Assembly: GCF_947507565.1 (NCBI RefSeq)
Contig: NC_089176.1
Location: forward strand, 1,054,001-1,118,000
Length of the DNA: 64,000 nt
Source of the DNA: Oscarella lobularis
Taxonomy: Eukaryota > Porifera > Homoscleromorpha > Homosclerophorida > Oscarellidae
Direction of reading: 5' to 3'
Positions 1-11,535 of the stretch are shown in pieces. The notes beneath the pieces are model-generated. The model saw nothing but the letters and a program-made list of their open reading frames with translations, made no database searches and was not told the origin of the DNA. Made by a program: the position numbers and the translations under genes. Each line of letters opens with the position of its first letter. Positions within the stretch are counted from its first letter, which is position 1.

Positions 1-2721
1 CACGTTCGAATGCACAAAGACGCCGTCGCTTCGAGGCAAGACCGCTCAGCAGTGGAAACTAACTTATTCCACACCTAGAAAGAAAGAAAGAAAGTGTCTG
101 AGGCCACGTGCAAAGGACTCTAACGTTCTAGTCAGTAAACTAAACAACTCACACAGAAGAATTAACATTATAAAGTCTTCATTGAAGAAACACTTACCCT
201 AAGAGTGATTCTTCGCAATTCCGCGCTAGACTCAAACGCCAGTCTGTGGTACAAGTGCTGCATGAGGTCGGAGCACAAGGAATCAATCCACGAGCGACGA
301 GTCGACGACGGTTGCGGCGGACGCAACGACGCCGTGGAAATCAGCGTATCGAGCGTATTGCACGTCGACTTTCTCACCGACGGAATCGCGTGCCGCAAAA
401 ATCGCCAAAGTCGCGGAATCAAGCCGTCGATTTCAATATCGTCATCGCGACGACGACGACTTTCGGCGGACGTCGAAAGGAGAGACGACAGCAGAGCCAT
501 GACGCTATTCGTCGACGCGGACAATTCGTCGAGGTCGACGAGAATGTCCCAAAGACTCGACAGAAGAGAGGGAACCTTATAAGGAAAAAAAAAGAGATCA
601 TCTCCAAATTAAATAAAGTCTAAACTTATGACTCGTACTTCCTGTGGAACGGTATCGGCCAGTTGATCGGCAACGGGCAAGAGAGCGGCTGACGAGACGG
701 CTCTCACGTCGTCGTCGGCGTCCACCAATCCATTCATAATAGCGGGCAGAACCAAAGGCAGTATCTCCTTCGTCATATCCTGCGTACTTATAGTCAAGCA
801 TTCCTCACTTTTGAAACGTCTTCTCACGCACCTGTCTCACTGCTAACAGATATTTGATTCCCAAAAGACCGCCGTGACGAACTTGCCACTGTCTCTGCGA
901 GAGGAGCTTCAGCAGCACGGCGAGTATGGCACGAGCTTGAGACGATTCCACGTGTTTGAGCAGAACGCCAAGCGCCTGGGCGCACGTCTCGCGAACGGGC
1001 GCCACAACCTTGAGAAGAAAAAGAAATGAAGATGCATCCCTTACTTACATACGTATCCTGGCTCTATAACCTCATCCGACACGTAATCTCCAAATCTGTC
1101 GAGAGCCAAGAGACACACGAGCCTCAGGGCGACGTCCTCAATCCACACGGCATTGAAAGATTTCACCTAGAGTGGGGGACGCTGAATGAATAGATGTAAA
1201 TACAGCTACGCGACTTCTTCCACCTCATCGGCGGTCATTCCGCGAGCGGTCCCTCCGCCTTTTGCGTGAAGCTTCATAATTTCGCGAAGACCCGTCGCCG
1301 ATCCGTGTCGAATCTAATATATTATTTAAACTGTTCGTTTAATAATTAATTAATTGAACGACGGCGTATTTCTCACCGTCCAGTTGGAATTGAAAAGACC
1401 CCTGCACAGTTCTTCGCAGAACCATTCGAATGGCCATTCGTTCTAAGGAAGAAAACGTCATAGATAACGATTGATTAGATATACTTTGGAGTAACCTCCG
1501 TCGTCGCCGTTGTCGTCATTTGGCTATCGTCCGTCGCAAACATCTCGCCCGACTCGTCTTCAATCTTCGCTTTCTTACTCAGATTCACGTCCAATTCCGA
1601 CGGCTTATTATTGAAGTCGCTGAACAACGAAACGTCATTTGAAAAAATAGATCAATTCTTTTCCCTCCCCCCCCCCTCTATACCCCAGTCCCTCAATCGA
1701 CGATCCAGATCCTCCCAAACCGCTCTGAATGTCCTTCGGCCTCATTTTGGCGCTTCTCTTCGCCAATCTCTTCGCTCGATTCTTTTCCCGTGCACTCATG
1801 TCGGGCAGCCAGCCGGGCTCCTTTTGAGCCGACGCCAACGTCTGAGATCATATAGTCAGACAATGTACATACGGTACGCGCGTAAGTCATATGCTATACC
1901 GGTTTAGAAGGACAGAGCAAGAGGTCGTCGTCCTCAATCAAATTAGACGCTTCCATGCCCGACGTGGCGGAGTCGAGACCGAGACGCTTCAACAGAAGTT
2001 TTCTTTGCCTTAATTAATTAATTAATTAATAATCAATTAATTATTATTCAATTATTAATTAATTAATTAATTAATTAATTAAAATTATGAAAGACATGGC
2101 AGACAATGGCTTTCTGTTATGACCTCGATGCTCGTTCGCTCGGCGGAAGATTTGCCGCTTCTGCGTCGAGATCGACGTTGTATTCCTGACCGGACGATCC
2201 CAGCAGTGGGACGCCATTCTCGAGGACTTGAGTGACGTCGAAAGCGGACAACGACAGGCGATCGTCCGCGTGCACGTCAAAACCGTGATCCTTGATCGCT
2301 TAATTTAATTAGAAAAGGATTTTTTTCCATGAAAAAATGAGATTTTCATTTTTTACAATTGTCTTTGTCTGGTTCCCAGGGGGGCGCGTTTCGAGCGATC
2401 GCTTCGATCGCTTGGCCCGCGGCAATTCGCGTGTCCCACGCGTCGCTTTTCACGTAGACTAAGACCTAAAAATCTTCGATTAGGAGTCTGTTTTCTTTTG
2501 GTGGATTTATATTCTCGCGACTGAATACCTTCTGGAGCAGGTTGGGAAGATCGTGGGGATGGAGTTTTTGCACTTCGCCTATGCTTTCGGCCGCCGCTTT
2601 TCGCGTTGTCGCCGTACTGCCGGAATCGAGCAGAAGAAAAAGACGATCGAGCCTAAAAGGAGAGCCCTACGTAGCGTCTCGTCTGTGCCGATAGACGAGA
2701 ATGAAGCTACCTGGACGTCAT
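1..2721 (-). CDS. BTAF1: BTAF1 / Mot1 N-terminal region (partial, runs off left edge)
   Basis: TATA-binding-protein-associated factor 172, a Snf2-family ATPase that strips TBP from DNA in the nucleus. Only the N-terminal HEAT-repeat part is here. The first coding exon is just 11 nt (2711-2721, MTSR split by an intron); the next, down to about 2529, gives [20 protein letters not shown] and continues with [18 protein letters not shown], both closely matching the conserved N-terminus of animal BTAF1. Further exons read [18 protein letters not shown] and [20 protein letters not shown] (805-1005), the HEAT region, and [20 protein letters not shown] (197-524). An exon after the acceptor near 86 ([12 protein letters not shown]) runs out of the window, so the ATPase domain lies outside. 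Introns are short. The NOL12 gene starts on the other strand about 630 bp away. Family assignment is firm; some internal exon borders were not worked out. Confidence 0.93.
2010..2084. repeat. TTAA tandem repeat in BTAF1 intron
   Basis: Simple repeat built on the 4-mer TTAA/ATTA with a few interruptions, between two BTAF1 exons. Confidence 0.9.
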
Positions 2722-3348
2722 CGCTGTAGTACAGTGTACGGCCCAGTGTACGTGTTTTGGACGTTTTTCTTCAGGTGTTAGCGCGCGTCGTCAATGAGTT
2801 CGTAAGGCGATTCCCGTCGCGTTCGCCGGTTCTGTTGCGATTTCTGACGTTTAGAGAAGGGCAGGAGAGTTCTTTCGATCTGATTTCGCATCGTGAATGC
2901 GTAGAGTATCTTCACGGAGGTCAGAACTCGATCGAGAACAACCTCATTTTTGATACGTTACCTGTTTATGCAGAATGGCAACGGTGGCTTGCAAAAATGG
3001 CATCTCATTCCGTTGAAGGTGAATTTCTGGTCACTCGACAGTGGTTAATTAATTAATTAATTAATTAGAAAATGATTCGCCTCAAAAATATGTTACGAAG
3101 ACTCCAAACAAAAGACTTGAAGGTAACGGGCGCTCTGACAACGTAAATTCATTTTCATTTTTACCTCTGAAGAGTTTCATCGATTGAAGTGAATGATCCA
3201 ATTAGACTGATGACTACTGTACCTGTAATAGCTAAAAATTGGTGAATAAGCTTTAATAAAGACAACGCAGAAACTGCTCTTACTGCAATCTAGCTGGCCA
3301 CATTTTAGCCTATGATTTCCATTGTTATCCGGGTTCTTCATTTCTACG
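2722..3348. promoter_or_regulatory. Intergenic region between divergent BTAF1 and NOL12
   Basis: No gene could be supported here. Open frames exist on both strands, one of about 99 codons at 2757-3056 (plus), but none resembles a known family and none has a convincing splice pattern. A short TTAA-type tandem repeat lies at about 3046-3067. As the two flanking genes point away from each other, both promoters probably lie in this interval. Confidence 0.5.
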
Positions 3349-3960
3349 ATGAGACCCAAACGGGAGGGAAATCCTCGCCAAAAGCGTGGCAAAGAGAAAA
3401 AAGTTGTTGTCAAATTTGATGCTGATGCCAGGCGGTAACATTCTAGTGTCAATTCGTACTTCTCCGCTCGAGTCCTTCGTCTTTTTAGGGAATACCTCCT
3501 CGGATTTCGTCGAAGAAAGGAGGAAAGGCGCAAGAAAGCTAAAGAAGAGCAGAAAGAGGTGGAAAAAGAACAGAAGAGACGACTGAAAGCCGAAGTACAG
3601 TTTTGAAAATCGATCGTACGTCCTAAATACACGATTATTGCCAGAATCGAAAAAGGGTCGAAGAAAAATTGAAAAATATTTCGCTATTTTCGCAAGGTAA
3701 TGCCTTAGTATTTAATTAATTGATTAATTAATTAATTAATTGATTAATTGATTAATTAATTGATTAATTAATTAATTAATTAATTACTATAGATGGTACC
3801 GACGAGAAAGTTGTGACGAGACAGGATTATCCCGACCACGTTGTAACGATAACGGAACAGCCAATAAAACTTAAGAAGTAATTTTAAAAATAAAAATAAA
3901 GCTATTGCTTGCAGTTCTGTTTACGTGCACAGCGTACCTGCGAGTAGATTCAATAAATAG
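3349..3960 (+). CDS. NOL12: NOL12 / Rrp17 nucleolar protein
   Basis: Small nucleolar RNA-binding protein needed for pre-rRNA processing. Five exons join cleanly: 3349-3434, 3489-3594, 3645-3696, 3793-3877 and 3915-3960, giving 124 residues. The conserved core is plain: VVVKFDADARREYLLGFRRR, then a basic helical stretch (KEERRKKAKEEQ), then TRQDYPDHVVTITEQPIKL, which matches the animal NOL12 motif around YPDHVVTIT. The protein ends soon after this motif at SVPASRFNK, so the long basic C-terminal tail of vertebrate NOL12 (about 213 residues) is absent or very short. The intron before exon 4 contains a TTAA-rich tandem repeat. The start was chosen as the only ATG ahead of the conserved block in an open exon. 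Confidence 0.9.
3712..3786. repeat. TTAA/TTGATTAA tandem repeat in NOL12 intron
   Basis: Same 4-mer as the repeat near 2010, here with periodic G substitutions giving TTGATTAA units. It fills most of the intron before NOL12 exon 4, showing that this repeat class tolerates transcribed positions. Confidence 0.9.
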
Positions 3961-4062
3961 ACTTAGAGGATGTGAATGGCGTCACTTGATAATCCTACAT
4001 CTAAGGAAAAGGAAAGAAAAGATGATGCACTGTAAAATAGTTACGGGCAGCATACGTTTACT

Positions 4063-6627
4063 CTATTTTAATGCCGCCAGCTCTGCTTCAAGTTCAGCAA
4101 TCTTCAACTATGTATTCAAATGCGCGTTTTTCCTCTATAAGACAGTATTGGGTTTTCTCACCTGCAGAGCCGTTTTGTCCCTGGCCCACGCCTTAGAGCT
4201 CTCCACTAACTACAGTGACATTTTTGAGATGGAAAAATTTAATAAAGACATTGTCGTACTGTCGCTTCGAGAGATGCGATTCGTCCGTTTCTGACCTCGA
4301 CTTTTTGCATCAGTTCAAACCTTTCAGCTTGGCCTAAATCCTAGAATAAACCAAACCAATACTTTTCATTAATTAACAGACTCAGAAAATTAACATACAG
4401 CTTTTGGCCTAAGAAAATACCATAAATACGCATAGCTGTGAATCTAAGAGTCAACAACGTACTGATTTGACGGCCTGTACACTTCCACTGCCATGTGGTT
4501 GGCGACTTCGGGCAGGTGTCCATTAGCCTTAATCGAAGAAACAAAATTGAGCTATGAACACTTTCTCATCAAAGTTTATGTACATATGAATTGCCTTTGG
4601 GACTTGAAATCAGCTCCAACTGGGTGATAACCTACAGCCGTTTAGTACCATCGCTACTACATACCCCACGAGAGATCCACCCCTCACCTTTTCTTGTTGC
4701 TTCACGACTTTCTTGTATTTCTCCGCCTTAAGAAGTCGTTCCTACGGTAAACGTAGTAAACAATGCCTGGGAAGTGCGGTGACGCCCAACTTGAAGCTTT
4801 TGAATTAACGCTTGCTGAGCCGTATGGGCGTCTTGTAGCTTTAGAAATTCGGTCTTGCCGTCGTTATTCTGTAATACATCGGACAATGCAAAAGACCCAA
4901 TTTTGATTGGGAGAACTTACTACTATGAGCTCGTTCTGCAGTTGCTGAATTCGTCTATGATATTCGCGCGATCGTTGCACTTCAGCACTTAGCCGTCCAC
5001 ACACTTGAACTGGAGAAATAGCACAATTTAGCTTAATTAAGATTTCCATGCAATAGGTTACTAGGCAACCGTGTTTGCGAAGGATTTCAGCTCTATTCAT
5101 GTGATCCAGATCGCTGACATTGACTAATGCACCGGAGGAAGACTCGTACTGAAAAACGTCCTGCTTCAGCTGATTATTGGATTCCTACGATGAGATCCAA
5201 TAAAAAATACCTACAACAGCGCAAGGCTGACCTCCAGTTCGTGTACTCGAGCTCTAAGCTGAAGGATGTCGCTTCCCATCTTAGTTGTAGCCGTTCTATA
5301 GCCCTCAAGCTCCTACAAACATAATACGACTAGAACAAAAGAGGAAAGTAGTGTCGAAACCTTGGTCAAGCTCGCAATTATATCAAGAGACGTCTTCTCG
5401 TTTTTTTCGCGATCCCTTTCGCTATTTGCGGGGTAGGGAGCTGGGTCGTCAGGAAGAGCGAGCGGCTTGTACTCCGAAAAAGAACCGGACTGATCTTGCT
5501 GTTTCAGCAACAGACTATTGTACTTTGGTAATATAGTCGAAAAGCGAGGTCTGGGAAGACTGAACGGCTAGAAAGAAAAAAAAACAATCAACGCATTGCA
5601 TTGGAATATTTCTTGGTGCATTACCTTCACTTCTTCAAAAGTCGAAGCTGGTCTGCTCAGAGGCAGAACGACTTGCTGAGAAACGCTGTCGCCACTGGTA
5701 ACTTCTCTTTGTTCAAGTACAGGAGAAAAGTCTGTGAGCTATATAAAATACACTGTAGGTCTTTTCTGCCGCTGTTCACTGGCACGGCAAACCTGCGCGT
5801 TTCGCATTCCTCGAGCCAAGGGCTGAATGCGTGAGCGAGCGTCGGTGGACGGAGTGGCAACCGGACTGACGAAGCTAGACAAGGCATCTATAGATGAGTG
5901 ACCAACGTCATGCACTGCAAATCTGAGAACAGCAGAGTTTACTACCGTTTTCGATTTCTACATCATTTCGGTTTTCCATTGGATTAGTATGAAGTGAAGT
6001 GGTGGGAGACAGCGCCGGTGGTTGTGGCTCCGGTGGCGCCAGTGAAATTTCACTCCTAGCACTTATTAGCGAAACACGGCTATCTGGACTGCTATCATTG
6101 TCATCCTGCTCCGTCGAAAGCGTGACGTCAATCTCGGCTTTCCCAATGTATTTCCTCAGTTTTGGAAGCCCTGGAATGACTCTTCCAAGAAACAGACGCC
6201 TTCTCAATCTCAGCGTATCGGCATTCTCTCTGTGAGCTAGGCGCTCCGAAAGGTCGGACAGCTGCAAGGAAATGGGCACGGTCTCGGATGCGAAAAGACT
6301 CGATGATGCTGTTCGAGCGGGAGACGTGTCCGATTTGTAGAAATTGAGATCGATATCGACATGCGAGCCTCTGTAGCCTGGCAACGATCCGGACTGCACG
6401 AAAAACTCGTTCTCAAGCGTGCAACTACCTGTAACTGGAAAAGACATCACTTTCCCTTCAAATAAGGGACTTTTCGTCTGCCGAGACGTCTCATTTTGGA
6501 CGATAGATTGCTGCTGCGGTTCGCGATCGTCTCGAAACTTCGCCTGCACCGACGCGGAGTAGAAACCCGGCTGCGCGAACGACGCTTTGACGATTTCGAC
6601 CGAAACTTCGCGAAGGAACAGACTCAT
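4063..6627 (-). CDS. CCDC33: CCDC33-like C2/coiled-coil protein
   Basis: A protein known mainly from testis and ciliated tissue in vertebrates; its molecular role is poorly understood. The first large exon (about 5964-6627) encodes an N-terminal C2-like beta domain beginning MSLFLREVSVEIVKASF. Later exons give a coiled coil that aligns exon by exon with vertebrate CCDC33: ELEGYRTATTKMGSDILQLR (human ELENYRRAMQKMAEDILSLR), YHRRIQQLQNELIV, NNDGKTEFLKLQDAHTAQQA, ERLLKAEKYKKVVKQQEK, NGHLPEVANHMAVEVYRP, ERFELMQKVEVRNGRIASLE, and a last exon LKIAELEAELAALK ending at a TAG at 4063-4065. About ten short introns are present. The coiled-coil match carries the identification; the C2 assignment of the first exon is weaker. 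Orientation is the same as the MICU gene upstream. Confidence 0.85.
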
Positions 6628-6800
6628 CGAAAAGAAAAAAGAAGCGCCCGGATTCTAAACATACGGGGGGAGAGGAAATGTACGAGTGCGGTGAAGTAGA
6701 CTACAGGTCGTTCTTTCAAACCAATCGCCCCCTAAAAAACATATAAGACTTAGCTCGTTCTCTCTCTCTTTCAAGGCCCAGACTGCAAATAGGTGGTTCA

Positions 6801-8651
6801 TTATTTCATCATTTTCTGCCTCATACAATGTTTAAATCCTTCCCAGCCTTTCGGAGCATCTCTTGACTATAACGTATAATTGTACGGTGAAATGCGACGT
6901 GGGAAATGAAATCTGCACCTTGAATCCTCTGTTCTTTCTGTCCTTCATGACGTTGATGAACTCGGCGTAACTCAACTTTCCGTCTCCTATATAGGAATTC
7001 GGTCGAAGCTAGTATATTCCATTTAAAAAATCGCTTACCATCAACGTCGAAAATGTGAAAAACGACTTGAACCAATTTCGGATCGAGACGCTTTCCAATA
7101 GATGACTTGACAGCTCTCTGAAATTCGTCTAAAGCGCACATTCCAATTGCAGAACGAGTACACGTAAGTACATACGGTCTACCTTGAGTGACTGGCTGAC
7201 CAGCCAATGTAAACATTCTCACGGCGACAGCAAAATCCTCGAGCTCATTTAGAAATTGAGCAAAGTCGAGAAATTGAGGAAATGTTATTCCCTACGAAAT
7301 ATGACTTCAATAGATGGGCGAGAAGCGATTGTACAACTTGCATCGCCCATTTCAGATCTCTGCTCCAGTCTTTGAAGATAATCGTCAATTTCGCTATGGT
7401 CCAGATTAGAGTCATGCAGCAAAAGGTGAGCAAAGGCTGTTTCGGATATAACGGGCAGGCCACGAGACACTTCGTGGAACTTAATAAAAATATCAATGAT
7501 GCGATGTCTATGTGCAGAATAACGATCAACCTCTATGTCCAGAACTTCCTCTTGTAAATTATCCATAAACCTAGAAAGAGTGTCTTACTCGAAAAGATTA
7601 CGCAGAATGAACGTCGGTACCTTGAAAAAGATTCGAGATTAAGAAGCCTTTCGCCATTCCTTCCGAAGAGATGCACCAACAACGACGTAGTGCAAAAAGG
7701 CTAATATACATAAAACAAGAAATTTTCATTCAATTGTCATTGAGGAAACTTCAATTTTCACCTCTTTGCCTTCTTGCTGTTTGCTGACGACACGCTCAAT
7801 CTACAGAAGAAAAAGTGCAATACCCGTCTTGCGATTAGATAAACTATTGCTATTGGCCTACTGCTAGGAATTCTTTTCGCTCTATGGTGCCACTGCCGTC
7901 TCGATCGAACATGAGAAACGCAATTTCAAACTGCCGTTTAGGCTCTATAGATGAGGAATAGATGTCCTAAAATGGTACATAGACACGCGGTTCACTTGTT
8001 AACAGTGTGGTTAAAAAGAGATACTCCGGATACGAAACAAGACCTAAGAACAGGAAATAAAATCGTCAATGTTTTGCATATCATTTATTCGCCTACCATC
8101 CTTCCACAGATCCCGAAAAAACGTGCGAGAATTTTTGGAAACAGGCGGAACCTTCCTCAAGTATCTATCCATTTCCTGAGATGAAGGTAAGAGAAACAAG
8201 AAATCTCGTTCCGAAATGGCGTCTACCTTCTCGTCGACTTTCCTTCGACCTATTCGCGCTTTAGAAGCAAAGATTTTGGTGCGAGCACGAATATTTCACT
8301 CATCTAAGTCGTACCGGTTGGTTCGCTGAAAGACAGAGACTCGAGAAAGTCTTGTGGAGTCATGTAGGGCTCGCCGTTGTACTGGCACGAGGCGAATTGC
8401 AAGAATCGCCTCCTTCGACTTCCACCGGAAACTTTCGCTTCCTTTTCAGAGTCGGGAGAGTCGGCGTATACGCGCGGAAGACAAGAAGCCGTCGTCCATC
8501 GTCGATTGCAGCCGATTGCGAGTCCAGCCGCAGCGAGCGAGCCCGCTCCCACGCCGAGAAGGATCTTCGATCGGTTGCCACGCGTCTGTGACGCGAAAGA
8601 GCGCCTCGCTGCTCCGCGAATTGCTCGAACGAAGTGAAACGACCGTCGCAT
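6801..8651 (-). CDS. MICU2: MICU2-like mitochondrial calcium uptake protein
   Basis: EF-hand gatekeeper of the mitochondrial calcium uniporter, acting in the intermembrane space. The first exon (8311-8651) starts MRRSFHFVRAIRGAARRSFA, an Arg/Ser-rich mitochondrial targeting sequence, then a hydrophobic stretch (LLGVGAGSLAAAGLAIG), then FLQFASCQYNGEPYMTPQDF, the family signature just before the EF-hand core. Two canonical EF-hands are readable: DRDGSGTIERKEF (near 7870-7920) and DVDGDGKLSYAEF, split by an intron near 7040. Between them lies the alpha-helical middle (NLQEEVLDIEVDRYSAHRHR) with non-canonical EF-hand lobes. The last intron was placed so that RKNRGFK joins SRDAPKGWEGFKHCMRQKMM, which fits the C-terminal helix of the family; the alternative frame ends at 6821. 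The YMTPQDF context is closer to MICU2 than to MICU1, but subgroup placement needs a tree. Confidence 0.85.
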
Positions 8652-8745
8652 TTTCTAAATCACCCACGTGACCTTCAGCCGATTATATTTTATGCAGACA
8701 TTTCAATCTACTACCTACAAACACTGTTAAAATTTTCTTCAAAAA

Positions 8746-11184
8746 TTAATTTTCCGTTGTTTGCTTGACTGTGATCCAGTGTTCACCATCTCCATCATAG
8801 TCCTTTTGTTCATCCACTTGAGATATGTCCACTTCCTCGGCATTTTCAAATTCATCCAATGCAACCGGAATAGACAAGTCTTCGACCTCGTTCTGGCTTG
8901 AAAACGCATCGACTTTCTCGTGATTCAAAAAAGAGCGAATGAACGACAAGGCAGTAAATGACGGACCAGGCAACATGTGCGGCGGAGCCGACAACGTCTT
9001 TCCGCCGTTCCTCTGCATACTCAGCTTCACTCCAGCCTGAGACGAGACGTCGATAGAAAGTTCGTTTGCTTCCGAAGCCACGGCATCAAATACTTCACCC
9101 AGCTCCGAGCGTTTGGCAGTAATTTCTTCAGGGGCATATAGCCGCTCACCGAGCGACAAGTCACTCATCATTCTCATCTGTTGCCGTTCGTCTAGCCAAC
9201 GTATTCCGCTCTTAAAACGCTGCAACCGTTCGTCATCGTCTTCCCCTCCGTCATTCCCGTTCTCATAGGAGCGAATGTAACCGGCTGAAATAACACTTCC
9301 CTCGCAAACTCGTTCACAAAAGAACAAGGGGCTCGACGACGACGGCGTTACGATTAGCAGCGACGCGTGATCGCCGGCGTCAACGAACACGGCACAGAAA
9401 CCCAGAGACGAATCGACGACCAAAGAGCGAGCGGAAACCCTCAGCGACCAAACCACAGTCCCCGTTCCAACGTCCCACACGATAAAATATTCGTCCGACA
9501 AGCCAACGAGGTACTCAACATCGCGGCTAACGCAGAACTCGACAGTGGCGAGGTTTTCTTGATAAGGCGACGGCAGAGCTGCGACTAAGGTATTCCGATC
9601 GGGATCCCAAAAGGTAGCGGAGCGCTGATAGGACACGGCGAGCAGAGATCCGTCACGCGAAAACGTCGCAGACGTCGGCACCCTTTGATGATAGAGACCG
9701 ACGGCGTGGCACGACCAGAAGAAAGAGCCGCTCTTCGTACCGAGCATCCATAGCTTGTGCGACTTATCTCGACTCGTCGACACCACGACGAGCCGCTGCT
9801 TCAATACGGAGGGTCGATATCGAAGATCGGTCACGGCACCGCTGTGAGGCATCTCCACGCACGTGTTCACCGCGTACGTGTCCGGCAACGCGCGTTGACG
9901 AGACTGCCAGAATTTCATTGTGACGTGCGCCGAGCCGGTCAATCCGCCGCCGCCCTCTTCGATCGTCGTCATCCATTCGGCATTGGACGAAAACGCGACG
10001 CGAGTCACTCGGACGTAAGCAAGCGGCTTCTCCTCGCGTCGAGAAACGATATTTTGACCGGTGACGTCGACACTGCCGACGTACTCGTCGGCGACGGGAT
10101 CGTAGAACTGAAGCTGTCCGGGGCTTCCGTTAAGAACGAAATTCGATCGACCGGGCAGTTCGACGAGCCCCGTGGACACTTCCGTCGTCGACGTGAAGCC
10201 GCCGATGACCTTCTCGACGTCGAGCGCGTGACCGGACAGAAGCGAAATTCGATTGTCGGCGTGATAGACGCCGACCCGCGCGCCGTCGTCGCTGGACACC
10301 ACGTGCTGCAGAGGCGCGCCCAAGCGCGGCACGAATCGCGTTGATCCCGTGGCGATTTGCCACACGACCAACACAGCCTCCTCGCCGCCCGAATAGAGAT
10401 ACGTGCCGTCGGACGAGAAGGCGAGCGCTAACGGTGCGTGGGCGTGCCAGTGAAGACGAACTTTGACGGGAACGGGAACGGAGTGACGGCAAATTTCGTA
10501 CCAGAGCGTGATCGCGCCGCACGGTTCGCCGACGGCAACGAGAGCGTCCGCGTCGTGCACGGCGAGACACGTGATCTTTGCCGTATGCCGATAGTCGAAT
10601 ACGTCGCCGCCGTCGACGACGACGATTTGGAGATGATCGCGACAGGCGGCGGCAACGTAGTGCGCGTTAGCGCAAAAGAGGCGCGAAACCGGACGAAATT
10701 CGGCGACGAATCGACTCGTTCGTACGGCGTCGACTGACGTCATCGCCTCGATTTCGTCCGTCCACGCGATTTCGTATAGGAGACGTCGATCGCGATGGTG
10801 ACGATGGTCGTCGCCGTTTTCGCCGTTCGACGACGCTTCGCGGACGTAGAGTAGTTTCGACTGGGCCTTTGCTATGTCGGTCGAAAAGTGAGCGAATACG
10901 ACGGGCACTTTGACGTCGATTCGCTTCGTTGGAGCGTCCGCGCTGTGGTTCCACAGCAAAACGGTGCCGTCTAAGCTCGACGAGACGAACGCGTCGTCGA
11001 CTGGACCGAGGCCGAGGCTCGTTATCGCTCGGCGATGCGATTGCAGAGAGCGAATGCATTGGCCTGTCGTCGTGCTGTAGATTCGGATGCTTTCCTCCGA
11101 GCAGACGACGAATCGTTTCGAATCGAGCGTAAATAGGCCGCTCTTTCGCTTCGTAAGCGAGTATCCTCCGCATACGACGCTCAT
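8746..11184 (-). CDS. WDR75: WDR75 (UTP17) SSU processome WD40 protein
   Basis: Nucleolar WD40 protein of the t-UTP subcomplex of the small-subunit processome, linked to rDNA transcription and early 18S pre-rRNA processing. One uninterrupted frame encodes two WD40 propellers. Landmarks matching animal WDR75: YSTTTGQCIRSLQSHRRAIT, SSLDGTVLLWN, HWHAHAPLALAFSSDGTYLY followed by SGGEEAVLVVWQ, FVPRLGAPLQHVVSSDDGA, LPGRSNFVLNGSPGQLQFYD and DGSLLAVSYQRSATFWDPDR. A C-terminal acidic tail follows. The start at MSVVCGGYSLTKRKSG (11184) is preferred to the ATG 33 nt upstream because vertebrate WDR75 has a CGG motif near its N-terminus; this gives 812 residues. Unlike most of its neighbours, the gene has no introns. 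Arg-rich frames on both strands within it are shadows of its GC-rich codons. Confidence 0.93.
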   Translation of the reverse strand: MSVVCGGYSLTKRKSGLFTLDSKRFVVCSEESIRIYSTTTGQCIRSLQSHRRAITSLGLGPVDDAFVSSSLDGTVLLWNHSADAPTKRIDVKVPVVFAHFSTDIAKAQSKLLYVREASSNGENGDDHRHHRDRRLLYEIAWTDEIEAMTSVDAVRTSRFVAEFRPVSRLFCANAHYVAAACRDHLQIVVVDGGDVFDYRHTAKITCLAVHDADALVAVGEPCGAITLWYEICRHSVPVPVKVRLHWHAHAPLALAFSSDGTYLYSGGEEAVLVVWQIATGSTRFVPRLGAPLQHVVSSDDGARVGVYHADNRISLLSGHALDVEKVIGGFTSTTEVSTGLVELPGRSNFVLNGSPGQLQFYDPVADEYVGSVDVTGQNIVSRREEKPLAYVRVTRVAFSSNAEWMTTIEEGGGGLTGSAHVTMKFWQSRQRALPDTYAVNTCVEMPHSGAVTDLRYRPSVLKQRLVVVSTSRDKSHKLWMLGTKSGSFFWSCHAVGLYHQRVPTSATFSRDGSLLAVSYQRSATFWDPDRNTLVAALPSPYQENLATVEFCVSRDVEYLVGLSDEYFIVWDVGTGTVVWSLRVSARSLVVDSSLGFCAVFVDAGDHASLLIVTPSSSSPLFFCERVCEGSVISAGYIRSYENGNDGGEDDDERLQRFKSGIRWLDERQQMRMMSDLSLGERLYAPEEITAKRSELGEVFDAVASEANELSIDVSSQAGVKLSMQRNGGKTLSAPPHMLPGPSFTALSFIRSFLNHEKVDAFSSQNEVEDLSIPVALDEFENAEEVDISQVDEQKDYDGDGEHWITVKQTTEN

Positions 11185-11535
11185 CGTCGAGAAGAAATGG
11201 CCGGAGAAGAAAACCACGTGCGGATCGATCAGCGCGCGCGTTATAACACCTATCTCGAGTACATTCTGCCCCTAGACCACAGGCACCTACGACGTTCCAA
11301 ATCGACTTTTATGGAGACACAACCTACGCCTAGACCACGAACTCTTTTAATTAATTTACGATTTAATTAATTAATTAAATAATTAAAATTTATAATGCAA
11401 ACTAAATTGACTACAAATTCGCGGCGCCGTACGCAACGCGAGTATTCTGCTACGAGTTGCCGCCGTCCTAAATATACCAAACCCCCACACTGACATCACG
11501 TGCACGATATTGGACTCACGATCTCCTGGCAAGCA
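11185..11535. promoter_or_regulatory. Spacer between divergent WDR75 and GH94-like genes
   Basis: No gene is supported. The stretch holds an AT-rich TTAA-type repeat at about 11347-11390 and otherwise ordinary sequence. The genes on either side start on opposite strands, so both promoters are likely in this 350 bp interval. Confidence 0.45.

Noticed and set aside
2757-3056. Plus-strand open frame of 99 codons between BTAF1 and NOL12
   Set aside because: No family resemblance, no supporting splice structure, and the NOL12 exons begin only at 3349.
3177-3632. Minus-strand open frame of 151 codons
   Set aside because: It is antisense to the well-supported NOL12 exons; its composition mirrors their Lys/Arg codons.
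9757-10344. Plus-strand Arg/His-rich open frame of 195 codons inside WDR75
   Set aside because: Shadow of the GC-rich WDR75 coding strand, with no motif of its own.
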